The position numbers and the translations under genes were made by a program. Shown one piece after another: positions 1 through 7,832 of a stretch of DNA of 64,000 nt. How positions within the stretch are numbered: position 1 is the first letter of the stretch; each line of letters opens with the position of its first letter. This DNA comes from Pantoea sp. 18069. Its GTDB lineage: Bacteria > Pseudomonadota > Gammaproteobacteria > Burkholderiales > Burkholderiaceae_C. The stretch spans positions 1 to 64,000 of the forward strand of contig NZ_CACSJA010000011.1 of the NCBI RefSeq assembly GCF_902706035.1, written 5' to 3'. Under the pieces are notes generated by a model. That model worked only from the letters and a program-made list of their open reading frames with translations. It was not told the origin of the DNA and did not search any database.

Positions 1-86
1 CTGGTCTTCTTTCGCGCGCTTTCCAGCAGCGGCTTGATGATCTCGAATTGTTCGCGACTGATGTCACTTGGATAGCTTTTTCTCAC
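1..86 (-). CDS. IS5-type transposase, N-terminal fragment (cut by window edge)
   Basis: Reading leftward from a GTG at 86 preceded by a purine-rich 'caggg', the first 28 residues include 'SYPSDISREQFEIIKPLLE', typical of the N-terminus of IS5-group DDE transposases with a DUF4096-like lead-in. An in-frame stop lies just upstream (after 'gaggta'), so GTG is the only reasonable start. The catalytic DDE part is outside the window. Function as a cut-and-paste transposase is known from the family; activity of this copy cannot be judged. Confidence 0.75.
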   Translation of the reverse strand, partial: MRKSYPSDISREQFEIIKPLLESARKKT

Positions 87-130
87 CCCCTGAGCTTCTC
101 ATACCTCAGAGACTTTGAACACGTTCTAAG
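1..130 (-). mobile_element. End of an IS5-type insertion sequence (runs off left edge)
   Basis: The left 86 bases encode the start of an IS5-type transposase on the minus strand, followed by about 45 non-coding bases that end near 'gaacacgttctaag' (117-130), the likely outer terminal repeat. Immediately to the right an open frame begins that has no start signal of its own, as expected if the element landed inside a gene. The exact outer boundary is inferred because the other end and any target duplication lie outside the window. Confidence 0.65.
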
Positions 131-154
131 GCACGGTTTTATGCCCAGGAAATA

Positions 155-772
155 TTGCGACGGTGTTTCTCCATCAGAAAGCTGGGGTTGCGCGAGATTG
201 CAGTAGTCTCGTCGCAGCAGGATTCGGCAAGACTATTGCAACAGGAGCGTTGTGGATCTTTCAGCTCTGATGAACTGTCTTTTGACGCTTTGCGACAGGT
301 GGGAGTGGACCCGCGTTTTTCGGTGGGCTTGTCCGAGATAAACCAAGAATGGTCCAAAGCTGGAGTCGACAAGATCAGGCAGAAGCAAGTGTTCGGGGAG
401 GCTCTGCAAGCCAATGACGCATTGCTTTTGCAATATGTAGGTGCGGGCTTGCTGAGTCAGCATCGCGAGTCGATCAGGTTGGGAGACGTGGAATTCAACG
501 GAGATTCGGCACTGGATACGATGCGCCTGGCCTGGATTGCCGCGGTTTGCGAAGGAACGGGTACGGATTGCGGCGCCGGTGACGCTTACGTTGTCGATGC
601 CTGTGCAAGCCTGAATCTCTGCGAGGAATCGCGCCGTCTTGCGCTGCGTGCGCTGGTTGCCCACAAGCATGGCGAGACGCAGCAGTCCACCTTCGATACA
701 GCGCATGCACTTTTCGTCAAAGCCATCCAGTCGCGGAATGTGTCGCTGTTTTTCCCCGAGTCGGCGCCATAG
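155..772 (+). CDS. Hypothetical protein, probably 5'-truncated by the adjacent IS
   Basis: A 205-residue open frame from a TTG at 155. I do not recognise a family. The frame stays open upstream to 119, right into the presumed IS end, and there is no convincing ribosome binding site, so the true N-terminus was probably lost when the IS inserted. Base composition is clearly lower in GC than the neighbouring genes and third positions are not GC-biased, which points to acquired DNA. The residues are mostly soluble and helical in appearance, with four cysteines clustered in the segment from about 130 to 157 (a C-E-G-T-x-C pattern followed by D-A-C and N-L-C). It may be a remnant rather than a working gene. 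Confidence 0.5.
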   Translation: MRRCFSIRKLGLREIAVVSSQQDSARLLQQERCGSFSSDELSFDALRQVGVDPRFSVGLSEINQEWSKAGVDKIRQKQVFGEALQANDALLLQYVGAGLLSQHRESIRLGDVEFNGDSALDTMRLAWIAAVCEGTGTDCGAGDAYVVDACASLNLCEESRRLALRALVAHKHGETQQSTFDTAHALFVKAIQSRNVSLFFPESAP

Positions 773-899
773 CGGTGTGCGGGCGTGTACGTGGCCTGGC
801 GCTTAGTCGAAAAACGTGTTTGCATAGTCCCAAACATTCGTGGCTGTATCCAGGCCGAATTCCTAGACTTCATTCCAAGCAATCTTCAAGGAATGGGTC

Positions 900-1910
900 A
901 TGTCTGGATCAGCAATCATCAATCGCCGCCGTATCGTTGGCTTGTCGGCAGGCCTTGTCCTGGCAGCCACTGCCGGCATGGGCGCGGCATGGGCGGCTGA
1001 AGGCAACTGGCCGACGAAACCTATCACCCTGGTCGTTCCGTATCCGCCGGGCGGCACGAATGACAACGTGGCGCGGCTGATCGCCGAGCAGGTCTCCAGC
1101 AAGGCCGGCCAGCCGGTGATCATCGAATACAAGCCCGGCGCGGGCGGCACCATAGGCGCGCAGTTCGTGGCGCGGGCCAGGCCCGATGGCTATACGCTGC
1201 TCAATGCCTCGATCGGCAACCTCGCGATCGCGCCGCAGTTGATGCCCGTGCAGTTCGATTCGTTCAAGTCCTTCCAGTCGATTGCCTATATCGGCAGCGG
1301 CATCACGACGTTTGCGGTGCGCGCCGATTTTCCGGCGAAGAACCTGCAGGAGCTAGTGGCCCATGCGAAGAAGCACCCGATCACGCTGGGCACTTCGGGC
1401 GTGGGCACGCCGGGCCACATGGCCGGCGTCTACTTCCAGCAGATCACCGGCATCCAGATGACGCATGTGCCCTACAAGGGCAGCGCCGCGGCGATCAACG
1501 ATGCGATCGGCGGCCATGTGGATCTGGTCATCGATCCCTTGAGCACGACGTTCGTGCGCGCCGAAAAGCTCAAGGCCCTGGCCTATTTCGGCACCAGGAC
1601 GCCGCCCGAAGGGCTCAAGGGCGTGCAGTCGGTGAGCCAGCAGGGCTTTGCCAAGTGGGACGACGCGTTTGGCGGCTCGTTCTTCTGGACCGCGCCCGCG
1701 GGCATTCCCGACGCCGTGCAAAAGAAGCTCACGGGCTGGGTGCTCGATGCCCTGGCCACGCCCGAAGTGCGCCAGGCGCTGGTCCAGGTGCAGGTCAGTG
1801 CCGCACCCGCGGACGCCGCGGCGACGACGGCCATCGTGCACAAGATGCATGGGCTGGCCAAGGATATCTTTGTGACGCCGCAGCAGCAGCCGGTCGCACT
1901 CGCGAAATAA
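900..1910 (+). CDS. Bug-family (TctC-like) periplasmic solute receptor
   Basis: A 336-residue exported binding protein of the Bug/TctC family, which is hugely expanded in Burkholderiales and usually binds carboxylates. Residues 1-33 form a signal peptide with three arginines at 9-11 and a likely cut after 'AWA'. The family hallmark 'PITLVVPYPPGG' follows, and 'GAGGTIGAQFVARARPDGYT' lines the ligand pocket. The ATG at 900 has AAGGA seven bases upstream. No TctA/TctB membrane genes are nearby, so the partner is elsewhere or it acts as an orphan sensor. It lies just before flavin monooxygenase genes, which suggests a sulfur-containing carboxylate or similar ligand (inference). Confidence 0.9.
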   Translation: MSGSAIINRRRIVGLSAGLVLAATAGMGAAWAAEGNWPTKPITLVVPYPPGGTNDNVARLIAEQVSSKAGQPVIIEYKPGAGGTIGAQFVARARPDGYTLLNASIGNLAIAPQLMPVQFDSFKSFQSIAYIGSGITTFAVRADFPAKNLQELVAHAKKHPITLGTSGVGTPGHMAGVYFQQITGIQMTHVPYKGSAAAINDAIGGHVDLVIDPLSTTFVRAEKLKALAYFGTRTPPEGLKGVQSVSQQGFAKWDDAFGGSFFWTAPAGIPDAVQKKLTGWVLDALATPEVRQALVQVQVSAAPADAAATTAIVHKMHGLAKDIFVTPQQQPVALAK

Positions 1911-1980
1911 GCGCCGGGACCGGGCCGCGCCAGCGCGCGCCGCCCTGGTCCGCGATGGAAATCCAACAAGGTTGAAGTTC

Positions 1981-3255
1981 ATGCATCTGGGATTGTTTTT
2001 GCTGGCCGCGGGCCACCACGCAGGCGGCTGGCGTTATCCCGGCGCGCAGTCGGGCACCGAGAACTTCGATCTGATCACCCGCATCGCCCAGGAAGCCGAA
2101 GCGGCGAAGTTCGACATGGTGTTCTTTGGCGACCGCCTGGTCACGACCAAGGACTCGCACCCGTCGATGATCACGCGCCCCGACCCGATGGTGGTGCTGG
2201 CGATGCTCGCCGTGCAGACCCGGCATATAGGCCTTGCGGCCACGGCCTCGACGACGTACAGCGACCCGTTCACGCTCGCGCGCTCGCTGGCGTCGGTGGA
2301 CCTGCTGAGCCAGGGCCGCGCGGCCTGGAACATCGTCACCACGGTGCAGGACGGCTCGGGCAACTTCAGCCGTTCGCTGCACCCCGAGTCGCAGGAGCGC
2401 TATGCGATCGCCCAGGAGTTCGTGCAGGTGGTGCAGGGCCTGTGGCGCTCGTGGGAGCGCGACCCCTATGTGCGCGACAAGGAGCGCGGCATCTACATCG
2501 ATACCGACAAGCTGCACGCGCTCGAGCATGTCGGCAAGTACTTCCAGGTCAAGGGGCCGCTCAATGTCACGCGCAGCCCCCAGGGCGAGCCGGTGCTGAT
2601 ACAGGCCGGTTCGTCGGGCGCGGGCCAGCAGCTGGGCGCGCGCTACGCCGAAGTGATTTTCACGGCCCAGCAGGACCTGCAGGCGGCCCAGGCGTTCTAC
2701 CAGGCGCTCAAGCAGCAGGTGGCTGCCGCGGGGCGCGATCCGGCCAAGGTCAAGGTCATGCCGGGGCTGATGCCCATCGTCGGCGCAACCGCTGCCGAGG
2801 CGCGCGACAAGCTGGCCCAGCTGCAGGCGTTCACCGACCAGAGCAAGGCGCACTACATGCTGTCGGCGGAGCTCGATCTCGATCTCACGGGCTACGACCT
2901 CGATGCGCGCGTGCCCGACTTGCCGCAGGACGACGCGAGCTTCAGCCGGCGCAAGCTGCTGCTCAAGCTCGCACGCGAACAGCAACTGACGCTGCGCCAG
3001 CTCTACCACCACATTGCGAGCAGCCGCGGCCACCAGGTGGTCGCGGGCACGGCCCAGGAGATTGCCGAGCACATGCTGCACTGGGTCGATGCGGGCGCGG
3101 CCGATGGCTTCAACATCATGCCGGCCTACTTCCCCGGCGGCTTCGAGGAATTCACGCGCGCCGTGGTGCCGCTGCTCCAGGAGCGCGGGCGCTTTCGCCG
3201 CGAGTACAGCGGCAACACGCTGCGTGCCCATCTGGGCCTGACTGATCCCGTTTGA
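1981..3255 (+). CDS. NtaA/SnaA/DszA-family FMN-dependent monooxygenase
   Basis: A 424-residue class-C flavin monooxygenase of the luciferase-like fold, in the NtaA/DszA/SnaA branch that uses reduced FMN from a separate reductase and cleaves C-N or C-S bonds. Seen directly: the N-terminal 'GGWRYPG' and 'GRAAWNIVTT', both typical of this branch, and 'VLIQAGSSGAG' near residue 200. I chose ATG 1981 over TTG 1972 because AAGG lies nine bases before the ATG but directly abuts the TTG. The FMN reductase gene follows 20 bases later, which fits a two-component enzyme. The substrate is probably an organosulfur compound given the surrounding genes (inference). Confidence 0.88.
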   Translation: MHLGLFLLAAGHHAGGWRYPGAQSGTENFDLITRIAQEAEAAKFDMVFFGDRLVTTKDSHPSMITRPDPMVVLAMLAVQTRHIGLAATASTTYSDPFTLARSLASVDLLSQGRAAWNIVTTVQDGSGNFSRSLHPESQERYAIAQEFVQVVQGLWRSWERDPYVRDKERGIYIDTDKLHALEHVGKYFQVKGPLNVTRSPQGEPVLIQAGSSGAGQQLGARYAEVIFTAQQDLQAAQAFYQALKQQVAAAGRDPAKVKVMPGLMPIVGATAAEARDKLAQLQAFTDQSKAHYMLSAELDLDLTGYDLDARVPDLPQDDASFSRRKLLLKLAREQQLTLRQLYHHIASSRGHQVVAGTAQEIAEHMLHWVDAGAADGFNIMPAYFPGGFEEFTRAVVPLLQERGRFRREYSGNTLRAHLGLTDPV

Positions 3256-3275
3256 CGTTTGAATCAAGGAACCCC

Positions 3276-3866
3276 ATGTCCGTTTTATTGATCGCCGGCA
3301 GCCCGTCGCACACTTCCCGCTCCGCGGCCCTGCTCGAGTCCGTGGGCAAGCGGCTTGCCAAACACCAGGTCGAGGTGACGCAGCTGCAGATCCGCGACCT
3401 CGATGCCCAGGCCCTGATCCACGCCGATTTCGCCCATCCCTCGATCGTGCGCGCCGTGCAGCAGGTGGCCGACGCCAAGGTGGTCGTCATTGCCACGCCG
3501 GTCTACAAGGCGGCCTACAGCGGCGTGCTCAAGGTGTTTCTCGATCTGCTGCCGCAGACCGGGCTCAAGGGCAAGACCGTGCTGCCGCTGGCCACGGGCG
3601 GCAGCCCGCACCACATGCTGGCGCTCGACTATGCGTTGCGCCCCGTGCTGCAGGCGCTGGCCGCCAAGCAGATTCTTCCCGGCATCTATGCCACCGATGC
3701 CCAGGTGTTCGTGCTGCCCGAAGGCGCGAGCACGCTGGGCACGGAGCTCGCGGTGCGCGTCGACGAGGCCGTGCATGTGCTGGTCTCCGAAGTGCTGCGT
3801 CCCAAGCCGCATGCGGACGCATCGTTCGCGCCCGTGCACTTTTCCCAGGTGCGCTGCAGCGTCTGA
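3276..3866 (+). CDS. NAD(P)H-dependent FMN reductase (SsuE/MsuE type)
   Basis: A 196-residue flavodoxin-fold reductase that supplies FMNH2 to partner monooxygenases. The N-terminal 'VLLIAGSPSHTSRSAALLE' holds the FMN phosphate loop, and 'TPVYKAAYSGVLKVFLDLLP' around residue 74 is the conserved SsuE segment. Start at 3276 has 'caagga' upstream; the frame opens slightly earlier but without a ribosome site. It sits between the NtaA/DszA-like monooxygenase and a TOBE protein and probably serves both that enzyme and the SsuD-like one at 11167. SsuE is the closest familiar name; MsuE or SfnE are equally possible. Confidence 0.88.
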   Translation: MSVLLIAGSPSHTSRSAALLESVGKRLAKHQVEVTQLQIRDLDAQALIHADFAHPSIVRAVQQVADAKVVVIATPVYKAAYSGVLKVFLDLLPQTGLKGKTVLPLATGGSPHHMLALDYALRPVLQALAAKQILPGIYATDAQVFVLPEGASTLGTELAVRVDEAVHVLVSEVLRPKPHADASFAPVHFSQVRCSV

Positions 3867-3920
3867 GCGCCGCGCTTGCCCCTCTCTTTTCTTTCCACCG
3901 GATTTTTTCAGGAGTTTCCC

Positions 3921-4136
3921 ATGACGATTCAAGCCATCAATGTACGCAACCAGTTCAAGGGCAAAGTGCGCGAGATCATTCGCGGTGACGTGGTCTCCGA
4001 AGTCGATGTCGAGACGCCCTGGGGTGTGGTGACGTCGGTCATCACCACGCGTTCGGTCAACGACCTGGGGCTGGAGATCGGCTCGGAAGTCGTGGCGCTG
4101 GTCAAGTCCACCGAAGTGTCCATCGCCAAGCTTTGA
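3921..4136 (+). CDS. Single-domain TOBE (Mop-like) molybdate/oxyanion-binding protein
   Basis: A 71-residue protein made of a single Mop/TOBE domain: 'NVRNQFKGKVREI' at the start, then alternating beta strands ending in 'VVALVKSTEVSIAKL', the family signature. Such molbindins oligomerise in the cytoplasm and bind molybdate or tungstate. Start ATG 3921 has 'aggag' upstream; the longer frame from 3876 lacks one. Its place at the end of a sulfonate-type monooxygenase operon is recurrent in Burkholderiales, but its role there is not explained by the known family function. Confidence 0.85.
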   Translation: MTIQAINVRNQFKGKVREIIRGDVVSEVDVETPWGVVTSVITTRSVNDLGLEIGSEVVALVKSTEVSIAKL

Positions 4137-4185
4137 GGCGGGTGCGCGCCGTGTTGGGCGCGCGGGCATGGTTTGAGGGCAGGCC

Positions 4186-4312
4186 GTCCATCCTTCGACG
4201 CGGCCGGCCAGGCGGGCTCAGGGCGAACGGAATCGCCGGTTCGCGCCTCGCCAAGCGAGGATGCGTGGAGCAAACCGTTCTCCCTGAGTCCTGAGCCCGT
4301 CGAAGGATCGAA
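4186..4312. repeat. Dispersed extragenic inverted repeat (family A, copy 1)
   Basis: Two opposed arms, 'tccttcgacgcggccggc...gctcagggcgaacgg' and 'cctgagcccgtcgaagga', face each other across about 70 bases. The core ('ttcgac...ggctca', 'gggcgaacgg') recurs at 13441-13563, 22016-22104 and 41604-41630. All four copies sit between convergently transcribed genes. Similar cores are common in other GC-rich proteobacterial genomes. Confidence 0.75.
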
Positions 4313-4332
4313 GGGGCAAACGCTTTCCACCA

Positions 4333-4370
4333 TAAAAAAACGCAGTGCCCGAAAGGACACTGCGTTTTTC
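4333..4370. terminator. Bidirectional rho-independent terminator
   Basis: The hairpin 'aacgcagtg' ... 'cactgcgtt' is flanked by A-rich sequence on the left and T-rich on the right. It serves both the TOBE gene arriving from the left and the rhodanese gene arriving from the right. Confidence 0.85.
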
Positions 4371-4382
4371 ATTGCGCGGCAA

Positions 4383-5990
4383 TCAGATGGTCTGGAAGCC
4401 GTGCGTGGCGTCTTTCTTGAGCTGATCGACCAGACCGAACTCCCAGTCCAGATAGGCCTGCATCGCGCTGCGCGGTGCCTGCGTGCCTTCATACGGGCGG
4501 CGATAGCGGTCGATGCGCGGGGACGCGAGCCGGGTTTCGCCGTGCTCCAGCGGCAGTCCGGCCGCGATCCAGGCCTGGGTGCCGCCGGTCAAGGCGAACA
4601 CCGGCGCATCGGTGGCCTGGCTCAGCGCGTGCACCGCATAGCGTGCCAGCAGGCTGGAGCCGCAGGTCACGACATAGCGCTCGGCCTTGGGGATTGCGGC
4701 CAGGGCCTGCGTGAGCTGCGAGCGCAGTGCGAACCAGGCGCCGGGAATGTGGCGCTGCACGTAGTTGGCGCTGCTGGTGAAGTCGAGCACGGCGGTGCGC
4801 GGGCCGGCGCCGTCTTCGGCCAGCCATTGCGCCAGCGTGTGCACGGAAACGTCCTGCACCGCGCTCGCATGTGGCGGGTAGCTGGTCGCAGGCTGGCCGA
4901 CTTCGTCCCAGTCGGCGCTGCCGACGCCGTCGAGCACCCAGGTTTCCCAGCCCATCTGCGCCAGCCACGAGGCGCTCATGTTGGCGCGCACGCCATCGTC
5001 GTCGACCAGCACGATGCGCGCGCCGCGCACCGGGGCCACATGGTCGGTTTCCTGCACCAGCTGGCCGCCGGGGTAGTGACGAAAGCCCTGCAGATGGCCG
5101 GCCGCGTATTCCTCGGCGCTGCGCACATCGAAGCGGTAGGTGGTGCGCGTGGCTTCGCTTGCGAACTGCGCGAGTTCGGTGCGCGTGGCGCGGCGCACGC
5201 CCGCGCGGTCGGCCACGGCGCGCGCGCGCTCGGCGGCCTGGCTGCGCTCGGCTTCCTGGACCGCGGGCGCCTGGCGGTCGGCGCCATGGTCCAGCTGCTG
5301 GCCGGCAAGCAGCCAGCCTATCGTGCCGTTGCGCAGCGCCGTGACGCGGTTGGGCAGGCCGGCGTTGATCAGCGATTGCGTGCCTATCAGGCTGCGCGTG
5401 CGGCCCGCGCAGTTGACGACGATATGCGTCGCCGCGTCGGGGGCGAGCGCCTGCGCGCGCAGCACCAGTTCGGCGCCGGGCACGCTCACGCCGCCGGGAA
5501 TGCTCATCGTCTGGTATTCGTCGAAGCGGCGCGCGTCGAGCACCACGACGTCGGCCTTGCTGTCGAGCAGCGCCTTGACTTCCTCGGCAGCCAGCGAGGG
5601 CGTGTGGCGCTCGGCTTCCAGCCATTCGCCAAACGACTTGCTGGGCACGTTGACATCGATGAACAGCTCGTAGCCCGCATCCTTCCAGCCCGCGAGGCCG
5701 CCCGCGAGCAGATGCACCTGGGTATAGCCCAGCGCCTGCAGGGTGCGCGCCGCGCCTTCGGTCAGGCCTTCGCCGTTGTCGTAGACCGCGATGCGCGTGC
5801 CTGGCCGCGGCAGGCGCTGCCAGGCGTCGAGCTCGATGCGGCCTGCGGGCAGATTGGCCGCCCACAGCGGGTGGCCTTGGGCGAATGGCGCTTCCTCGCG
5901 CAGGTCGAGCAGCGCGATTTCCTCGCCGGCCAGCAAGGCCTGGCGGATGTCCTGGGGAGTCAGTTGGGGAATGGGGGGCGAGAGGCTCAT
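4383..5990 (-). CDS. Four-domain rhodanese (thiosulfate/thiol sulfurtransferase family)
   Basis: A 535-residue protein with four rhodanese-like domains at roughly 10-110, 135-235, 280-355 and 375-485. Domains 2 and 4 keep an active-site cysteine, C194 in 'VNCAGRTRS' and C443 in 'VTCGSSLLAR'. In domains 1 and 3 the same loop carries aspartate ('VYDNGEG' near 71, 'LVDDDGVR' near 330), so these are probably structural. The gene thus looks like two inactive-active pairs joined. Start 5990 encodes 'MSLSPP'; the frame extends further only by overlapping the upstream gene. It lies 28 bases behind a thiol dioxygenase gene, in the same operon, and probably moves sulfane sulfur or handles persulfides from thiol breakdown. 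Confidence 0.9.
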   Translation of the reverse strand: MSLSPPIPQLTPQDIRQALLAGEEIALLDLREEAPFAQGHPLWAANLPAGRIELDAWQRLPRPGTRIAVYDNGEGLTEGAARTLQALGYTQVHLLAGGLAGWKDAGYELFIDVNVPSKSFGEWLEAERHTPSLAAEEVKALLDSKADVVVLDARRFDEYQTMSIPGGVSVPGAELVLRAQALAPDAATHIVVNCAGRTRSLIGTQSLINAGLPNRVTALRNGTIGWLLAGQQLDHGADRQAPAVQEAERSQAAERARAVADRAGVRRATRTELAQFASEATRTTYRFDVRSAEEYAAGHLQGFRHYPGGQLVQETDHVAPVRGARIVLVDDDGVRANMSASWLAQMGWETWVLDGVGSADWDEVGQPATSYPPHASAVQDVSVHTLAQWLAEDGAGPRTAVLDFTSSANYVQRHIPGAWFALRSQLTQALAAIPKAERYVVTCGSSLLARYAVHALSQATDAPVFALTGGTQAWIAAGLPLEHGETRLASPRIDRYRRPYEGTQAPRSAMQAYLDWEFGLVDQLKKDATHGFQTI

Positions 5991-6018
5991 GTCGGGCTTG
6001 CAGAGAGTGGGTGGGAAT

Positions 6019-6594
6019 TCAGTGGGCAGCGTTGGCATAGCCGGAAACAAACGGCTTGACGCCGCCGTCTTCGGTGAACACATGGCGCTGGACCTTGCCG
6101 ATGTCGGCGCCGTAGACGTGGATGCTGATCGAGACCTGGTCGGCCAGCAGATTGCGCACGCGGTGCACATCGCCGATAGCCGGCGACACGGCCTGCACTT
6201 CGCCGGGCAGCAGGCGCTGCGCCGGGCCGTCGGGCTGCCAGCGGCCTTGCGCGTCGCGCGCGAAATGCTGGCCTTCCTCGGCGCCGCGCAGCATGCCGAT
6301 CAGTCCCCAGACCGTATGGTCATGGATGGGCGTGCCCTGGCCCGGGCCCCAGACAAAGCTGACCACGGAGAAACGGCCTTCTGGGTCGGCGTGCAGCAGA
6401 AACTGCTGGTAGTGGGCGGGATGGGGTTGGGCGAAGGCTTCGGGCAGCCAGTCGTCATGGGCGACGAGCGACTGCAGCAGCGGCGTCGCGCCGGCGAGCA
6501 AGGCCGCTTCGTCGGCACTGCGCGCAATGGTGTCCGACAGCTGCGCAACGAAGTGCTGCAGGCGCGCAGCGGGCGTGTGGGTTTCAGTAGGCAT
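6019..6594 (-). CDS. Cysteine dioxygenase-type thiol dioxygenase (cupin, non-heme iron)
   Basis: A 191-residue cupin of the CDO_I family. The iron-binding histidines are H91 and H93 in 'GTPIHDHTVWG' and H144 in 'GDVHRVRN'. Position 97-100 next to the first motif is glycine rather than the cysteine that forms the Cys-Tyr cofactor in animal enzymes, as is usual in bacteria. The enzyme oxidises a thiol to the sulfinate: cysteine, or 3-mercaptopropionate in the close bacterial relatives, which sequence alone does not settle. It is first in an operon with the four-domain rhodanese and divergent from an SsuABC-type transporter operon. Confidence 0.88.
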   Translation of the reverse strand: MPTETHTPAARLQHFVAQLSDTIARSADEAALLAGATPLLQSLVAHDDWLPEAFAQPHPAHYQQFLLHADPEGRFSVVSFVWGPGQGTPIHDHTVWGLIGMLRGAEEGQHFARDAQGRWQPDGPAQRLLPGEVQAVSPAIGDVHRVRNLLADQVSISIHVYGADIGKVQRHVFTEDGGVKPFVSGYANAAH

Positions 6595-6764
6595 AGGTGG
6601 ATTACAGCGTCAGAGCGCGTTGACGTAAAAGCTAATTTCCGCATATGGATTTCTGTTTTTGTTCGTTCCCGCGGCGCGCGCTATTGACTCCAATAGCGGC
6701 TCATCTGGTCATGAAACGGCAAGCGTGCGGACCAGCAACAGAACGCCACGAAAGGAACAACGGC

Positions 6765-7793
6765 ATGGACAGCGTACAGAACCGGGACGGAGTGGAAAAG
6801 AGGGCGTGGTCGCGCCGTGATCTGCTGCGCGCCGCCGCAGCAGCCGGCCTGGCCGGCTCGGCGGGCATGGTCGCGCAACGCGCCACGGCTGCCGGGCCTT
6901 TGCGCCCCATCAAGCTCGCCTGGAACGCGAACGCGATCTGCCTTTCGGCCGCGCCCGTGGCCATCGAACGCGGCATCTTCGAAAAGCACGGGCTCAAGGT
7001 GGAGCTGGTCAACTTCGCGGGTGCGACCGATCAGCTGCTGGAAATCATTGCAACCTCCAAGGCCGATGCCGGTCTGGGAATGATCCACCGCTGGATCAAG
7101 CCGCTCGAATCAGGCTTCGACGTCAAGCTCGTGGGCAGCTCGCACGGCGGCTGCTCGCGCCTCGTGGGCTATGCGCCCGCGGGCGTCAAGGAACTCAAGC
7201 ACCTCAAGGGCAAGACGATTGCGGTGTCCGACCTCAATTCGCCGGGCAAGAATTTCTTCTCGGTGCTGCTGACCAAGGCCGGCCTGGACCCTGAACGCGA
7301 CGTGAACTGGCGCCAGTTTCCCGGCGACATGCTGGGCCTGGCCGTGGAAAAGGGCGAGGCCCATGCGATCGCCGATGGCGACCCTAACCTGCTGCTGATC
7401 CAGCGGCGCACCCAGGGCCTGGTCGATCTGGCCACCAACCTGTCGGGCGAATATGCGGCCAAGACCTGCTGCGTGCTGGGCGTCAGCGGCGCGCTGGTGC
7501 GCAATGACCGCCCGGCCGCGGCCGCGCTGACGCGCGCCATCGTCGAAGCCTCGGACTTCATCTCCGACAACCCGGCCGAGACGGCGCGCATCTTCAGCCC
7601 CTATTCCAAGGTGCCGGAGAGCGACCTGCGCGCCGTGCTGGGCACGCTCACCCACCGCAGCCACCCGGTGGGCAAGCCGCTGCGCGACGAAATCGAGTTC
7701 TACGCGCGCGACTTCAAGCTCGTGAAGGTGCTCAAGCCCAGCACCGACCCCGCGCGCTTTGCAGCCCATGTCTACGCGGACGTGCTGTCCTGA
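6765..7793 (+). CDS. ABC transporter substrate-binding protein (SsuA/TauA/NMT1 type)
   Basis: A 342-residue periplasmic binding protein of the nitrate/sulfonate/thiamine-precursor class. Residues 17-38 hold a twin-arginine-like signal ('SRRDLLRAAAAAGLAG') and cleavage is likely near 'ATAAG'. 'APVAIERGIFEKHGLKVELV' is the conserved first lobe, and 'LKGKTIAVSDLNSPG' the second. ATG 6765 has AAAGGAA ten bases upstream; an earlier ATG at 6711 lacks a site. First gene of an operon that continues through permease, ATPase, cytochrome c, SsuD-like monooxygenase and a flavoprotein, so the ligand is probably a sulfonate or related sulfur compound. Confidence 0.9.
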   Translation: MDSVQNRDGVEKRAWSRRDLLRAAAAAGLAGSAGMVAQRATAAGPLRPIKLAWNANAICLSAAPVAIERGIFEKHGLKVELVNFAGATDQLLEIIATSKADAGLGMIHRWIKPLESGFDVKLVGSSHGGCSRLVGYAPAGVKELKHLKGKTIAVSDLNSPGKNFFSVLLTKAGLDPERDVNWRQFPGDMLGLAVEKGEAHAIADGDPNLLLIQRRTQGLVDLATNLSGEYAAKTCCVLGVSGALVRNDRPAAAALTRAIVEASDFISDNPAETARIFSPYSKVPESDLRAVLGTLTHRSHPVGKPLRDEIEFYARDFKLVKVLKPSTDPARFAAHVYADVLS

Positions 7794-7832
7794 AGCCCTG
7801 GGCCGCGTCCTATCGATCCATAGAGGAATGCC

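Noticed and set aside
1795..3267. Long minus-strand open frame opposite the NtaA/DszA-like gene
   Set aside because: It is the antisense shadow of a strongly supported gene; composition is Arg/His/Leu-rich with no domain and no ribosome site.
4173..6059. 628-residue plus-strand open frame
   Set aside because: It mirrors the four-domain rhodanese gene on the other strand and encodes Arg/Ala-rich sequence with no recognisable motifs.
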